Part shown: one piece after another, positions 34,093-42,763 of the stretch
How positions within the stretch are numbered: the first letter of the stretch is position 1
Layout: each line of letters starts with the position of its first letter
DNA from: Coriobacteriia bacterium
Lineage (GTDB): Bacteria; Actinomycetota; Coriobacteriia; Coriobacteriales; QAMH01
DNA: 64,000 nt
Reading direction: 5' to 3'
Assembly: GCA_003149935.1 (NCBI GenBank)
Contig: QAMH01000008.1
Coordinates: forward strand, 186,001-250,000
Program-made: the position numbers and the translations under genes
Notes under the pieces: model-generated
What the model saw: only the letters and a program-made list of their open reading frames with translations
The model's database searches: none
Told to the model about the DNA's origin: nothing

Positions 34093-34692
34093 ATGAGCAT
34101 GTTTGGTCAAACCGAGGAAAACGGATATGTACTTGTCGAACACAAACCGGAATGGGTTGGAGATAATCAGGAAGATATCGGCCCCGAGACTCTAAAAAAG
34201 CTAGTCGACTTCTATATCACACATCCCCCTTTTGCAAAAAGCAGCTGTCAAGAACGACTGATTGATTATTACGGATGGGACAATCCCTGGAATCCCCCCA
34301 CATCTCTCGGCGAAAGGCTAACGCGAGTTTGCGACAACGAAAATCCAATCTATAAAGCCGATAAACAAGAGGAAATGCAAGACAAGCTAGAGAAAGCAGG
34401 ACTTCTGCGCTGCGTAGATTTACCGGAGCAAGAGACTGCCTGTATGTGGGATTCTAAGCGTAACCAAATGCTCAGTCTTTTCTACCACATCCGTAATTCG
34501 CTATGTCATGGAAGATATGTCGTGCTCATCCGCGGCGGTGATCTTTGGATTGCGGCAGAGGACATGGCGCCGCGAAAACAAAATGGCGAGAAGGAAAAAA
34601 GGTTAACTGCGCGGATGGTGCTGCGCGTTGATACGCTCTTGAAATGGGTTGATATCATTACTGCTGGTCCCGAGGAAATTAATCGGTCTTGA
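34093..34692 (+). CDS. HEPN-like hypothetical protein
   Basis: I do not recognise a named family. The protein has 199 residues. The segment MLSLFYHIRNSLCHGRYVVLIRGG near residues 124-147 holds RNSLCH, the RxxxxH signature of HEPN domains, whose members are often metal-independent RNases in toxins and defence proteins. The first half is helical and charged. Codon use and lower GC differ from the neighbours, and the gene lies between repeats in an island of toxin-antitoxin pairs, which suggests transfer. An RNA-cleaving role is inference. Alternative start: ATG 34099. Confidence 0.6.
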   Translation: MSMFGQTEENGYVLVEHKPEWVGDNQEDIGPETLKKLVDFYITHPPFAKSSCQERLIDYYGWDNPWNPPTSLGERLTRVCDNENPIYKADKQEEMQDKLEKAGLLRCVDLPEQETACMWDSKRNQMLSLFYHIRNSLCHGRYVVLIRGGDLWIAAEDMAPRKQNGEKEKRLTARMVLRVDTLLKWVDIITAGPEEINRS

Positions 34693-34808
34693 TCAGACCA
34701 GAAACGCTCGCCGCTCTCTCCGCATAACAAAGCCAGCCCAATGGATGCAAGGCATATCCCAGCGTTACTTATGTTTGATTAGGGCCGGACTGTTGGAAAG
34801 GGGTCACT

Positions 34809-37800
34809 ATGAATAGATTTCTTTCGCTGTTTTTTTCATTTGTGTTAACCGCCTCTCTTGTTCCTGCCGCTGCATTTGCGGAAGCTGACGAGCAAGCGCA
34901 GGCGGTTACGACAGCTGATACTGCGCAGCCAAATTCAGAAATCGTCGAAACCGGCACCTGGGGAACATGCCCTTGGGAGCTCACCGCCGATGGCACGATG
35001 ACAATATATCCTGGCGAGGGGGATTACGGGCAACCATGGCATGATTCAGACGGGTCAGTTAGGGCTGTGGTTTTCCAACAAAGAGGTTCTGAAAAAATAA
35101 AAGTCCCCAATAGATCTGTGATGTTTATGGACTGCACCTCGCTCGTGTCCCTTGATCTCTCCGGTCTGGACACGTCGGAAGTAACCAGCATGCGCGGGAT
35201 GTTCTTCGGCTGCTCCTCGCTCTCGGCTCTCGATCTTTCCTGTCTCGACACCTCGCGGGTGACCAGTATGGAGATAATGTTCAACGGCTGCTCCTCGCTC
35301 GCCTCTCTTGATATCTCTGGCTTCGACACGTCGAAGGTAACTAACATGGAGGAAATGTTTCGAAATTGTTCCTCGCTTGTCTCTCTTGATATCTCCGGTT
35401 TCGACACGTCGAAGGTGACCAGCATGCGCGGCATGTTCTCCGACTGCTCGTCCCTCTCCTCTCTCGATCTTTCCGGCCTCGACACGTCGAACGTGACGGA
35501 CATGTACGAGATGTTCAGCAGATGCTCGTCCCTCTCCTCTCTCGATCTCACGTCGCTGGACACCACGAACGTGACGAGCATGGGCGGCATGTTCTCCGGC
35601 TGCTCGTCCCTCTCCTCTCTCGATCTCACGTCGCTGGACACCTCGAGAGTGACTGGTGACATGGACTACATGTTTGCTAACTGTTCCTCGATTATCACGC
35701 TTAACCTTTCGAGCTTTCGTACCTCGAATATATACAGCATGAGAGGCATGTTCTCCGGCTGCTCTTCATTAACCTATCTCGACGTTTCGGGGTTCGATAC
35801 TGCAAAAGCATCTTGGCTAGACACGGCCTTTGACGGATGCACTGCGCTTGCCAGTGTTTCCGTCGGCGAAAAAACGGAAATGCATTTACCGAACTATCCA
35901 GTAAACAGACATACCGATTGGTATTCATCAAAAAGAAATAAATGGATGAGTCGTGCAGAAATCTTGGGGCTATCTCACCCTATTGCTGACACGTATACAA
36001 AGTACGACCCCTCGTCTGTTGCATATGGTTTCTGGGGAACCTGTCCCTGGGAAATCACAACGGGAGGGACTCTAACATTATATCCAGGTACAGGCGCAAA
36101 TACGGATGAGGGAATACCCTGGCAAACACATGTATCAGATATTACCAAGGTCATTTTCGCCTCAGAAAAGGATAGCAGGGTTATTGCGCCAGAAATGATG
36201 ACTGGCCTTCTGGCAAATCACAACAAGCTCCAAGAAGTTAATCTTACCGGGCTTGATACATCAAACACAAAAAGCATCAGCCAGTTTTTTCAAAACTGCT
36301 CTTCCTTGATATCTCTTGATCTTTCAGGAATCAATACCTTGAATACGACAGATATGAATGGCATGTTCGAGGGATGCACCGCACTTTCCTCACTCAGCCT
36401 TTCGGGATTGGACACGTCGCAAGTATCTAATATGAGCTCCATGTTCTCTGGTTGTTCTTCTCTCACCTCTCTCGACTTTTCGGGATTTGATACTGGCAGT
36501 CTTACTGATGTGTCTTTGATGTTTGATGGTTGTACCGCGCTTTCCCATGTTGTTCTTGGTAAAAAATGCGAAGGAGGAGTTCTCAATTTGCCCTCTTACA
36601 GGGTAAACGGGCATACAGATTGGTATTCATATAAGACCGGTACATGGATGGACGCCTCGGTCATCCAATACGAGCGCATCGGTATTGCTGACGAGTACTA
36701 CAAAGATGAAGCAAAATCCCCCGACCCTCATGAGGTCTGGCTTCATGGGGAAGATGATTATGGGCCTGTACGCATCAATGAAGATGAGGTCTACTGCTTT
36801 CTCTTCACTATCTCTACCCCGTCATATGTAGGGATTGCCTTTGAGCAAGACCTGGACTATGGCAGCGGTAATTCATTCTCAGCTTCTCTTGGGAAAAGGG
36901 GCGAGAATCCAAATTTCACATGGGACATTTCCGCAAGCAAAAACCATGCGTTTGGCAACTTTGCGTTAGAAGAGGGAACATATTGTTTTAGGTCGGCTGC
37001 GCACCGCGGCGCAAAAGCCAAGCTTGGTTGTGTGATAACAAATGTGGGCAAGGGCGTTATGGCAGAAACCGAAAACAACGACACGCTCGAGGCAGCGACG
37101 CCCATGAAACTAAATACGCTGTATTTTGCGACATCCTACAATCCTGCTAGCAAAATCCAAGATGATGTGGACTGCTACAAGTTCACGCTCGACGAGCTTT
37201 CCAATGTTGCCATTGGCTTGACTACGAACAAGGGGAGTGTCGATTGTTCGGTCTATTCCGAAGATGGGTCGCGGTTGGATTCAACATCCGTCTTGTCGTC
37301 ATCAGAGCAAATTGAACTTAACAAGGTGCCTCCTGGGACATACTATTTGAAGATTGACGATAAGCAGAATTGGACAAGGGGCTACTATGTCAGCGCGTCC
37401 TCAATGCCTGTTCCAGAGGTTTCGAAAGTTGAAGTAAACCAGCAAACTCTGACATATGATGGAAAAATCCAAAAGCCAGCTATATCCATATATGCAGGTG
37501 AAGATATCCTTGCCGAAGGCGTTTCTGCTTCTACATCAAACTACAAGATTGAGTATCCAGACAGTATTAATGCCGGAACTTACACAGTTAAGGTAAGCGG
37601 GATTGGTAGGAACTCTGGAGTTGCTGAAGCACAATACACTATCAACCCCGCCTCCATCACCGACGTCTCACTCTCCGCGACGCGCTACACCCACGACGGC
37701 ATCGCCAAGAAGCCCTCTGTCACCGTGAAGTGCGGTGGCAAGGCCCTTTCCGCGGGCACGGACTACGACGTCGCCTGGCCATCCGACGTCACGAACGCGG

Positions 37801-38459
37801 GCGAGAAGATTGTCACCGTGACGGGCAAGGGCAACTACGCCGGCACGCTGAAGGCGAGCTACGAGATTGTCGCCGCCCCCAAGCCCACGCCGGACCCGGA
37901 GCCCGCGCCCAAGCCCGATCCCACCCCCACGCCGACCCCCAAGCCGGATTCGACTCCGACCCCCACACCGGAGCCGACCCCAACGCCGACCCCAACGCCA
38001 GACCCGGAGCCGACGCCGACCCCTGACCCGCAACCCGATCCCGAGCCGGTGGCCACCGAGACCATGTTCCGCCTGTACAACCCCAACTCCGGCGAGCACT
38101 TCTACAGCTCGTCGACCGTCGAGCGCGACCACCTGGTCTCGCTGGGGTGGCAGGACGAGGGCACGGGCTGGATCGCCCCGGCGTCCGGCGAGGCGGTCTA
38201 CCGCCTGTACAACCCCTACGCCGGCGAGCACCACTACACGCTGTCCGCCGCCGAGCGCGACATGCTGGTCTCGGTGGGGTGGAACGACGAGGGCATCGGC
38301 TGGTACTCCGACCCGGACAAGAGCGTGCCCCTGTACCGCGTCTACAACCCCAACGAGTACGCCAACAACCACCACTACACCACCAGTGCCGCCGAGCGCG
38401 ACTTCCTGCTAGGCCTGGGCTGGCAGGACGAGGGCGTTAGCTGGCACGGAGTGGGCTAG
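34809..38459 (+). CDS. BspA-like leucine-rich-repeat surface protein with DUF5648 repeats
   Basis: A 1216-residue exported protein. Residues 1-28 form a signal peptide (LFFSFVLTASLVPAAAFA). Two blocks of BspA/DUF285 repeats follow (about 100-360 and 470-620), with the pattern FxGCSSLxSLDLSGxDTSxVTxMxxMF. A prepeptidase-like domain (about 640-870) and two Ig-like or MBG-type units (about 870-1020) come next. A Pro/Thr/Asp linker with PTPTPTP-type repeats (about 1020-1080) precedes three DUF5648-type repeats (LYNPNSGEHFYS, LYNPYAGEHHYT and VYNPNEYANNHHYT). There is no C-terminal membrane anchor or LPxTG, so attachment is probably through the DUF5648 repeats. Base composition changes sharply near 37646. 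Confidence 0.85.
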   Translation: MNRFLSLFFSFVLTASLVPAAAFAEADEQAQAVTTADTAQPNSEIVETGTWGTCPWELTADGTMTIYPGEGDYGQPWHDSDGSVRAVVFQQRGSEKIKVPNRSVMFMDCTSLVSLDLSGLDTSEVTSMRGMFFGCSSLSALDLSCLDTSRVTSMEIMFNGCSSLASLDISGFDTSKVTNMEEMFRNCSSLVSLDISGFDTSKVTSMRGMFSDCSSLSSLDLSGLDTSNVTDMYEMFSRCSSLSSLDLTSLDTTNVTSMGGMFSGCSSLSSLDLTSLDTSRVTGDMDYMFANCSSIITLNLSSFRTSNIYSMRGMFSGCSSLTYLDVSGFDTAKASWLDTAFDGCTALASVSVGEKTEMHLPNYPVNRHTDWYSSKRNKWMSRAEILGLSHPIADTYTKYDPSSVAYGFWGTCPWEITTGGTLTLYPGTGANTDEGIPWQTHVSDITKVIFASEKDSRVIAPEMMTGLLANHNKLQEVNLTGLDTSNTKSISQFFQNCSSLISLDLSGINTLNTTDMNGMFEGCTALSSLSLSGLDTSQVSNMSSMFSGCSSLTSLDFSGFDTGSLTDVSLMFDGCTALSHVVLGKKCEGGVLNLPSYRVNGHTDWYSYKTGTWMDASVIQYERIGIADEYYKDEAKSPDPHEVWLHGEDDYGPVRINEDEVYCFLFTISTPSYVGIAFEQDLDYGSGNSFSASLGKRGENPNFTWDISASKNHAFGNFALEEGTYCFRSAAHRGAKAKLGCVITNVGKGVMAETENNDTLEAATPMKLNTLYFATSYNPASKIQDDVDCYKFTLDELSNVAIGLTTNKGSVDCSVYSEDGSRLDSTSVLSSSEQIELNKVPPGTYYLKIDDKQNWTRGYYVSASSMPVPEVSKVEVNQQTLTYDGKIQKPAISIYAGEDILAEGVSASTSNYKIEYPDSINAGTYTVKVSGIGRNSGVAEAQYTINPASITDVSLSATRYTHDGIAKKPSVTVKCGGKALSAGTDYDVAWPSDVTNAGEKIVTVTGKGNYAGTLKASYEIVAAPKPTPDPEPAPKPDPTPTPTPKPDSTPTPTPEPTPTPTPTPDPEPTPTPDPQPDPEPVATETMFRLYNPNSGEHFYSSSTVERDHLVSLGWQDEGTGWIAPASGEAVYRLYNPYAGEHHYTLSAAERDMLVSVGWNDEGIGWYSDPDKSVPLYRVYNPNEYANNHHYTTSAAERDFLLGLGWQDEGVSWHGVG

Positions 38460-38478
38460 CAAGCGTCAAAATCAACGC

Positions 38479-38519
38479 ATGTAGCAAGGGGCACGCCGAA
38501 AGGTGTGCCCTTGCTACAT
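38479..38519 (+). terminator. Strong hairpin after the BspA-like gene
   Basis: ATGTAGCAAGG and GGCACGCC pair with the right arm across a GAAA tetraloop, with one bulge. There is no T-run, so it may be a structured 3' end rather than an intrinsic terminator. Confidence 0.6.
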
Positions 38520-38544
38520 CCTCACCCTATACAATCATTCCTTC

Positions 38545-38573
38545 ACAAGATATACTTGTCATATATACTTGTC
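38545..38573 (+). promoter_or_regulatory. Operator/promoter of the VapBC pair
   Basis: ATATACTTGTC occurs twice in direct repeat (38550 and 38563), and ACAAG-N5-CTTGT is an inverted repeat. This is a likely site for VapB autoregulation, 20 bases before the gene. Confidence 0.6.
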
Positions 38574-38591
38574 CTATCGAAAGGCATCACA

Positions 38592-38834
38592 ATGGCTCAG
38601 CTATCGCTTTACATGGATGAGGTAACCATGGCCGGCTTGCGCGAAGACGCCACCAAGCGGGGCATATCAATTTCTGCATACGCGCGCGAGGTACTCGAGA
38701 CGCGCAACGCACGAGATGCCGCCGGATGGGAAAACGGCTGGCCGCCGGGTTTCTTCGATCTATATGGCAGCTGCCCGGATTTTCCCGAGATTGAAGATCT
38801 TGAGTCCACCCCCGTTGAGCCCCTCTTTGTCTGA
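38592..38834 (+). CDS. vapB: VapB-type antitoxin
   Basis: An 80-residue ribbon-helix-helix protein (LSLYMDEVTMAGLREDATKRGISISAYAREVLE) with an acidic, aromatic C-terminus suited to blocking a PIN active site. AAAGG lies before the ATG; an earlier in-frame GTG at 38505 is in the hairpin. It lies 9 bases before the toxin. Confidence 0.8.
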   Translation: MAQLSLYMDEVTMAGLREDATKRGISISAYAREVLETRNARDAAGWENGWPPGFFDLYGSCPDFPEIEDLESTPVEPLFV

Positions 38835-38843
38835 GGACGAGTC

Positions 38844-39254
38844 ATGTATATCATCGACAGCAATATTCTTATTGACTTTCTCCGGGGTAAAAACAAATAT
38901 GCACTGCAAATGCTCAGGACGAGCGATGCTGGCATATTCAAGATTCCGTCTATCGTCAAGGCGGAGCTTCTCCTGGGTGTCGAGAAATCGAGTGACCCAG
39001 GCAACAATCGTCTCAAGGTCGAGTTGCTCCTGCTGCCCTTCGAGACGCTTCCTTTCGATGACCGATGCGCGCTCCACTATGCGCGGCTACGCGCTTACCT
39101 CGAGGGCAAAGGAATAGGCATCGGGGCAAATGATTACATAATCGCAGCTTGCGCCATGGCATACGGGGCAACTGTGGTCACCAACGACACGACAGAGTTC
39201 GAGCGGGTGCCCGGCCTATCTATTGAGCAGTGGACCGAGGTGCCTCTCGACTAG
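38844..39254 (+). CDS. vapC: VapC-type PIN-domain toxin
   Basis: A 136-residue PIN ribonuclease. The N-terminus is YIIDSNILIDFLRG with the first Asp; SIVKAELLLGVEKS has the Glu; IGANDYIIAACAMAYGATVVTNDTTEF holds the last two acidic residues. It converges with the FHA gene, with only 3 bases between the stops. Confidence 0.9.
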   Translation: MYIIDSNILIDFLRGKNKYALQMLRTSDAGIFKIPSIVKAELLLGVEKSSDPGNNRLKVELLLLPFETLPFDDRCALHYARLRAYLEGKGIGIGANDYIIAACAMAYGATVVTNDTTEFERVPGLSIEQWTEVPLD

Positions 39255-39257
39255 CCC

Positions 39258-40220
39258 CTACCTCACGCCCGCGATCACCACGTACCGCGTGTTCTTCCCG
39301 AACACGAGCTCGTCGCCGGGCTTGAGCGCCACGGGAGTGCTCTTCCACCCCTCGCGCTCGTCGGCTGGCGGCTCCACGATCGTCTCAGAGCGGTCCGCGC
39401 CGCTCACCAACACGGTGCCGTTTCTCGACCCAACGCCTTCGACGTACCACGCGTCTGCGTCGTCATGCCAGATGCGTGCATGATGGCGAGAGGCGTCGGC
39501 AGCCACATTGCTCAGGCCCTTTCCCGTCGCAAAGGCGCCCACCTCGATTTCGCTTGCCTCGGCGGGGTCGAGCCAATGGGGTGACCCCACCACGTAGCCG
39601 TCCATCACGCGCAAAAGGCCCAGAAGCACGGGCCTCTCTGCAAGCCCGTGGCTCCTCTCGCCGCTCACCTCCCTGGAACGCGGCGTGACGAGGGGCGTTG
39701 TGACGGGGCTTCCGTGAATCTCCTCGGCAAAGTCGAGCGCACCGGTCGTCGCCTCGGCCACGCTGGCGCTCAACGCGGCCGTTACGAAGAGCACCATGGC
39801 GATCTCCACGCGTTCTTCCATCCTGAACTCATCTTCCCTGTTCAGTCGCGCGAGCATGTTGAGGTAGGGCGCGGGGTTTTGCCCGCAATGGGTCAGCGCA
39901 TCCACCATCTCATGTCCCGCAGGTCCCGCTATCATCGCCATGATTTCCCGGTTGTTCATGTGCTTCTTGAGTCTCGAGACAATGCGCATGGCGCACTTTT
40001 CCGAGCTGATGAAGTAGTCTCTCTTCACGGATTCCACGGGTGCGTGGACGAGGTAGCGCGAAATCCACGTGCGGTCGTTCGCCCTGCTTATGGGACTCGT
40101 TCCACCTGGCAGAGGCCTTTCGGAGAGAATGAGCGCCGCAAGGTCCTTGTAGCTGATGTGACCGCACCTCTTCAGGATGGAGAAGAGCGCACCCAACGGT
40201 GTTGATATGGTTCGTGCCAT
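39258..40220 (-). CDS. FHA-domain protein (copy 1 of the kinase/FHA module)
   Basis: A 320-residue protein. Residues 1-200 are helical with no domain I recognise, including MARTISTPLGALFSILKRCGHISYKDLAALIL and WISRYLVHAP. The C-terminal 110 residues are an FHA domain: IEVGAFATGKG...SRHHARIWHDDADAWYVEGVGSRNGTVLV, with the SRHHA and SRNGT phosphothreonine-reader motifs. FHA domains bind phosphothreonine, so a target of the kinase 15 bases upstream is likely. It is strongly similar to the protein encoded at 41757, which indicates tandem duplication. Confidence 0.85.
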   Translation of the reverse strand: MARTISTPLGALFSILKRCGHISYKDLAALILSERPLPGGTSPISRANDRTWISRYLVHAPVESVKRDYFISSEKCAMRIVSRLKKHMNNREIMAMIAGPAGHEMVDALTHCGQNPAPYLNMLARLNREDEFRMEERVEIAMVLFVTAALSASVAEATTGALDFAEEIHGSPVTTPLVTPRSREVSGERSHGLAERPVLLGLLRVMDGYVVGSPHWLDPAEASEIEVGAFATGKGLSNVAADASRHHARIWHDDADAWYVEGVGSRNGTVLVSGADRSETIVEPPADEREGWKSTPVALKPGDELVFGKNTRYVVIAGVR

Positions 40221-40235
40221 GAAGAGCTCCTCTTG

Positions 40236-41597
40236 TTAGCTTCGGTTCTTCCGGCGAGCGAGCGTGATAATTGCCGATGCAACTGCGAGAGCTAGGGTGG
40301 CACCCGCGGCTACGACGGCTCCCCAATGACCGCTTCCCCCGGTCTCAGCATCCTGTTTCTGGTACTTCGCTTCGGCATCCACGCAGGGGGTGACCGGACA
40401 TCCCCAAAAGCCGTTTCTGATGTTCGCGCCGTAGGAATCGACAAAGCGCGAAAGCGCCTTCTCGACATCTCCTGCGGTTGGCCGGAGTGCCTGCACAGGA
40501 TTAAGGCAGGCAAGGAGCAGGGATTCGAGCTGATCATCCACTGTGCTCAGGATTTTTGCCAGCTCTCTGTCCGGTGGCCTTCTTCCGCAGCGCGCAACCG
40601 CCTCTTTGACGAGGCGCGCGGTCTGCGTTTCGTGACCGAGCGTCGCCACGATATTGCCCGATGCTTTATGCACGCTCGTCAATCTTCGTGGTCGCCGTTC
40701 GGTTTTCTGCAGATAGTAGGAACGGCCCCGCCCCTGCCTTTCGAAATTGAAGGGTGCGTGACCATCCAGCAGCAAGAAAAGCACGCTTGCGGCGGCATAG
40801 ACGTCCACGGCGGGGTTCCTGCGCAGGGTGTCGATGTTGGCGATATCTTCGGTGAGCATCTCGGGAGGTGCGAAATCAGGCGTTGCTCCCCGCAGCACAC
40901 CATATTTCTGCGTGATGGACGCACGCTGGCCAGGGAGTATCGCCGACCCGAAGTCCACGAGCTTCAGGTCAAAATGCCCCATGTCAACTTGCTCCTCGAG
41001 CGTATGTACCGACGTGTCGATCATGATATTGGAAGTCGAGATGTCGCGATGCACGACGCTGTTCTCGATGATGTCCATGCGGGCGAGGAGCGCGAAGAGG
41101 TCGCGCCCCAGCTGCGCTGCCGTCAACGGCGAGAGCCTTCCCTCGTCATCTACGAAAAGGTGTCTGAGTGCCGACTGTAGCGTCTCTCCTTCAATCCACT
41201 CCATGATGATGGCATCCTTGCCGTCCAGGCGCCCCAGCCCATAGAGCCGCGGAAACCCTCGCACGCCCGAGAGCGTGCGCAACGTCTGGTATTCCCGCAT
41301 GAACGCCTCACGAGCGACGACATGGTCCGCCTCGTCGGCTGCCGTATCTGCAGGCGAGTCATCCATGACCTTTACGGCAACGGGACTACCCCAGATGTCC
41401 TCGCCATAGAGAAGCCTGCCAATGCCCCCGCGCCGACAGCGCCTTCTGTCGATGAAGAGAGAGGAAAAGCGCCGTGCATGATTCTCTTGCTCAGCAGAAG
41501 GTAGGATGTCGGGCGTGGAGAAATCATCTAGGTGAACGACCTGCAGCCCGGCTGTACCGTGCCTGTCGTTCATTTCCGGACATGAGGGGTTTTCCAT
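40236..41597 (-). CDS. Eukaryotic-like Ser/Thr protein kinase (copy 1) with a C-terminal membrane segment
   Basis: A protein kinase of 453 residues. It shows the N-lobe pattern RRGGIGRLLYGEDIWGSPVAVKVMD (ATP lysine), MEWIEGE hinge, VHRDISTSNIMID (HRD catalytic loop, where the K is replaced by S as HRDISTSN), LVDFGSA (DFG) and FAPPEML. The last 30 residues form a hydrophobic segment (VVAAGATLALAVASAIITLA) with RRKN after it. Topology suggests an intracellular kinase with a C-terminal anchor. It lies immediately before its FHA partner. The promoter at 41679-41725 is described separately. Confidence 0.85.
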   Translation of the reverse strand: MENPSCPEMNDRHGTAGLQVVHLDDFSTPDILPSAEQENHARRFSSLFIDRRRCRRGGIGRLLYGEDIWGSPVAVKVMDDSPADTAADEADHVVAREAFMREYQTLRTLSGVRGFPRLYGLGRLDGKDAIIMEWIEGETLQSALRHLFVDDEGRLSPLTAAQLGRDLFALLARMDIIENSVVHRDISTSNIMIDTSVHTLEEQVDMGHFDLKLVDFGSAILPGQRASITQKYGVLRGATPDFAPPEMLTEDIANIDTLRRNPAVDVYAAASVLFLLLDGHAPFNFERQGRGRSYYLQKTERRPRRLTSVHKASGNIVATLGHETQTARLVKEAVARCGRRPPDRELAKILSTVDDQLESLLLACLNPVQALRPTAGDVEKALSRFVDSYGANIRNGFWGCPVTPCVDAEAKYQKQDAETGGSGHWGAVVAAGATLALAVASAIITLARRKNRS

Positions 41598-41678
41598 GGC
41601 GCGTGGTGTTGTTTTCTACTAAGAAGCGGCGGGTAGAGGGTGGCAAAAACCGAGCGGCTCCAGCCCGCCCGGTAGAAA

Positions 41679-41725
41679 TTGCGCAAATATCATATAGTGC
41701 AAATTCCAGATTTTGTTGCACAACA
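41679..41725 (-). promoter_or_regulatory. Promoter of the first kinase/FHA operon
   Basis: Read leftward: TGTTGTGCAACA (41714-41725), 19 bases, TATGAT -10 (41689-41694), 2 bases, TTGCGCAA (41679-41686). There is no canonical -35; the palindrome overlaps its expected position. The same layout is repeated upstream of the second operon. Confidence 0.7.
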
Positions 41726-41756
41726 AACACAAGGTCAGCCGAGGGTCACGGCCTTC

Positions 41757-42734
41757 CTACCTCACACCCGCAATCACCACATACCGCGTGTTCTTCCCGA
41801 ACACGAGCTCGTCACCGGGCTTGAGCGCCACGGGAGTGCTCTCCCACCCCTCGCGCTCGTCAGTCGGCGGCTCCACCACGACCTCGGAGCGGTCCGCGCC
41901 GCTCACCAGCACGGTGCCGTTTCTCGACCCCGCGCCCTCGACGTACCACGCGCCCGCATCGTCATGCCAGATGCGCGCGTGCACTCCGGAGACATCGTTT
42001 TCCACGTCGGTGATGGCACCCGCACCCGTCGCGAAGGCGCCCACCTCGATCTGCTCCGCGCTCTCGGCATCAAGCCAAAACGGCGCGCCCTTCACGTAGC
42101 CATCTACCACACGCAGCAGCCCGAGGGTCGTGTCCTCGTCGGCAAGCTGGCGCATCTGCGCGTTGTCGGCATCCTCGGAGCGCGGTGTGATAAGTGGCGT
42201 TGCCATCGCCGCACCGTGAATCTCGTCTGCGAACTCGAGTGCGTATGCCGTCGCTCGCGCGATATCAGCGCTCAATGCCGCCGCTACGAAGAGCACCATG
42301 GCGATTTCCACACGCTCCTCGGCCCTGAACTCGCCATCCTTGTCGAGGCGCGCGAGCATGTTGAGGTACGGCGCGGGGTCCTGTCCGGCGTTCTTGAGTG
42401 CGTTGACCATTTCCTGACCGGGAGCTCCTGCAATCAGCTCCATGATCTCGCGGTTGCTCATCGCGCTGCCCGCACGTTTCTTAAGCCGCGAGATGAGGCG
42501 CATCGCGCACTTTTCGTAGCTGACGAAGTAATCGTCGCGCACGGCATCTGCCGGCGCATGCACGAGGTAGCGCGAGATCCAGGTCCGGTCGTTCACGCGG
42601 CTGATGGGGCTCACGCCGCCCTTCACCGGCTCTTCCGAGAGGATGAGCGATGCCACTTCCTTATAGCTCATGTCGCCGTACCTCTTCAGGATGGAGAACA
42701 TGGCTCCCAGCGGGGCCGTTGCGTTCTTTGCCAT
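41757..42734 (-). CDS. FHA-domain protein (copy 2)
   Basis: A 325-residue paralogue of the protein at 39258. It has the same MFSILKRYGDMSYKE start, WISRYLVHAP and the C-terminal FHA domain (GVHARIWHDDAGAWYVEGAGSRNGTVLV). I chose the ATG at 42734, which aligns with the start of copy 1; the upstream extension of the open frame has no support. It lies 29 bases after the second kinase. Confidence 0.85.
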   Translation of the reverse strand: MAKNATAPLGAMFSILKRYGDMSYKEVASLILSEEPVKGGVSPISRVNDRTWISRYLVHAPADAVRDDYFVSYEKCAMRLISRLKKRAGSAMSNREIMELIAGAPGQEMVNALKNAGQDPAPYLNMLARLDKDGEFRAEERVEIAMVLFVAAALSADIARATAYALEFADEIHGAAMATPLITPRSEDADNAQMRQLADEDTTLGLLRVVDGYVKGAPFWLDAESAEQIEVGAFATGAGAITDVENDVSGVHARIWHDDAGAWYVEGAGSRNGTVLVSGADRSEVVVEPPTDEREGWESTPVALKPGDELVFGKNTRYVVIAGVR

Positions 42735-42763
42735 GGGTCGTTCCCTTCTGCCTCTCCGCACGT

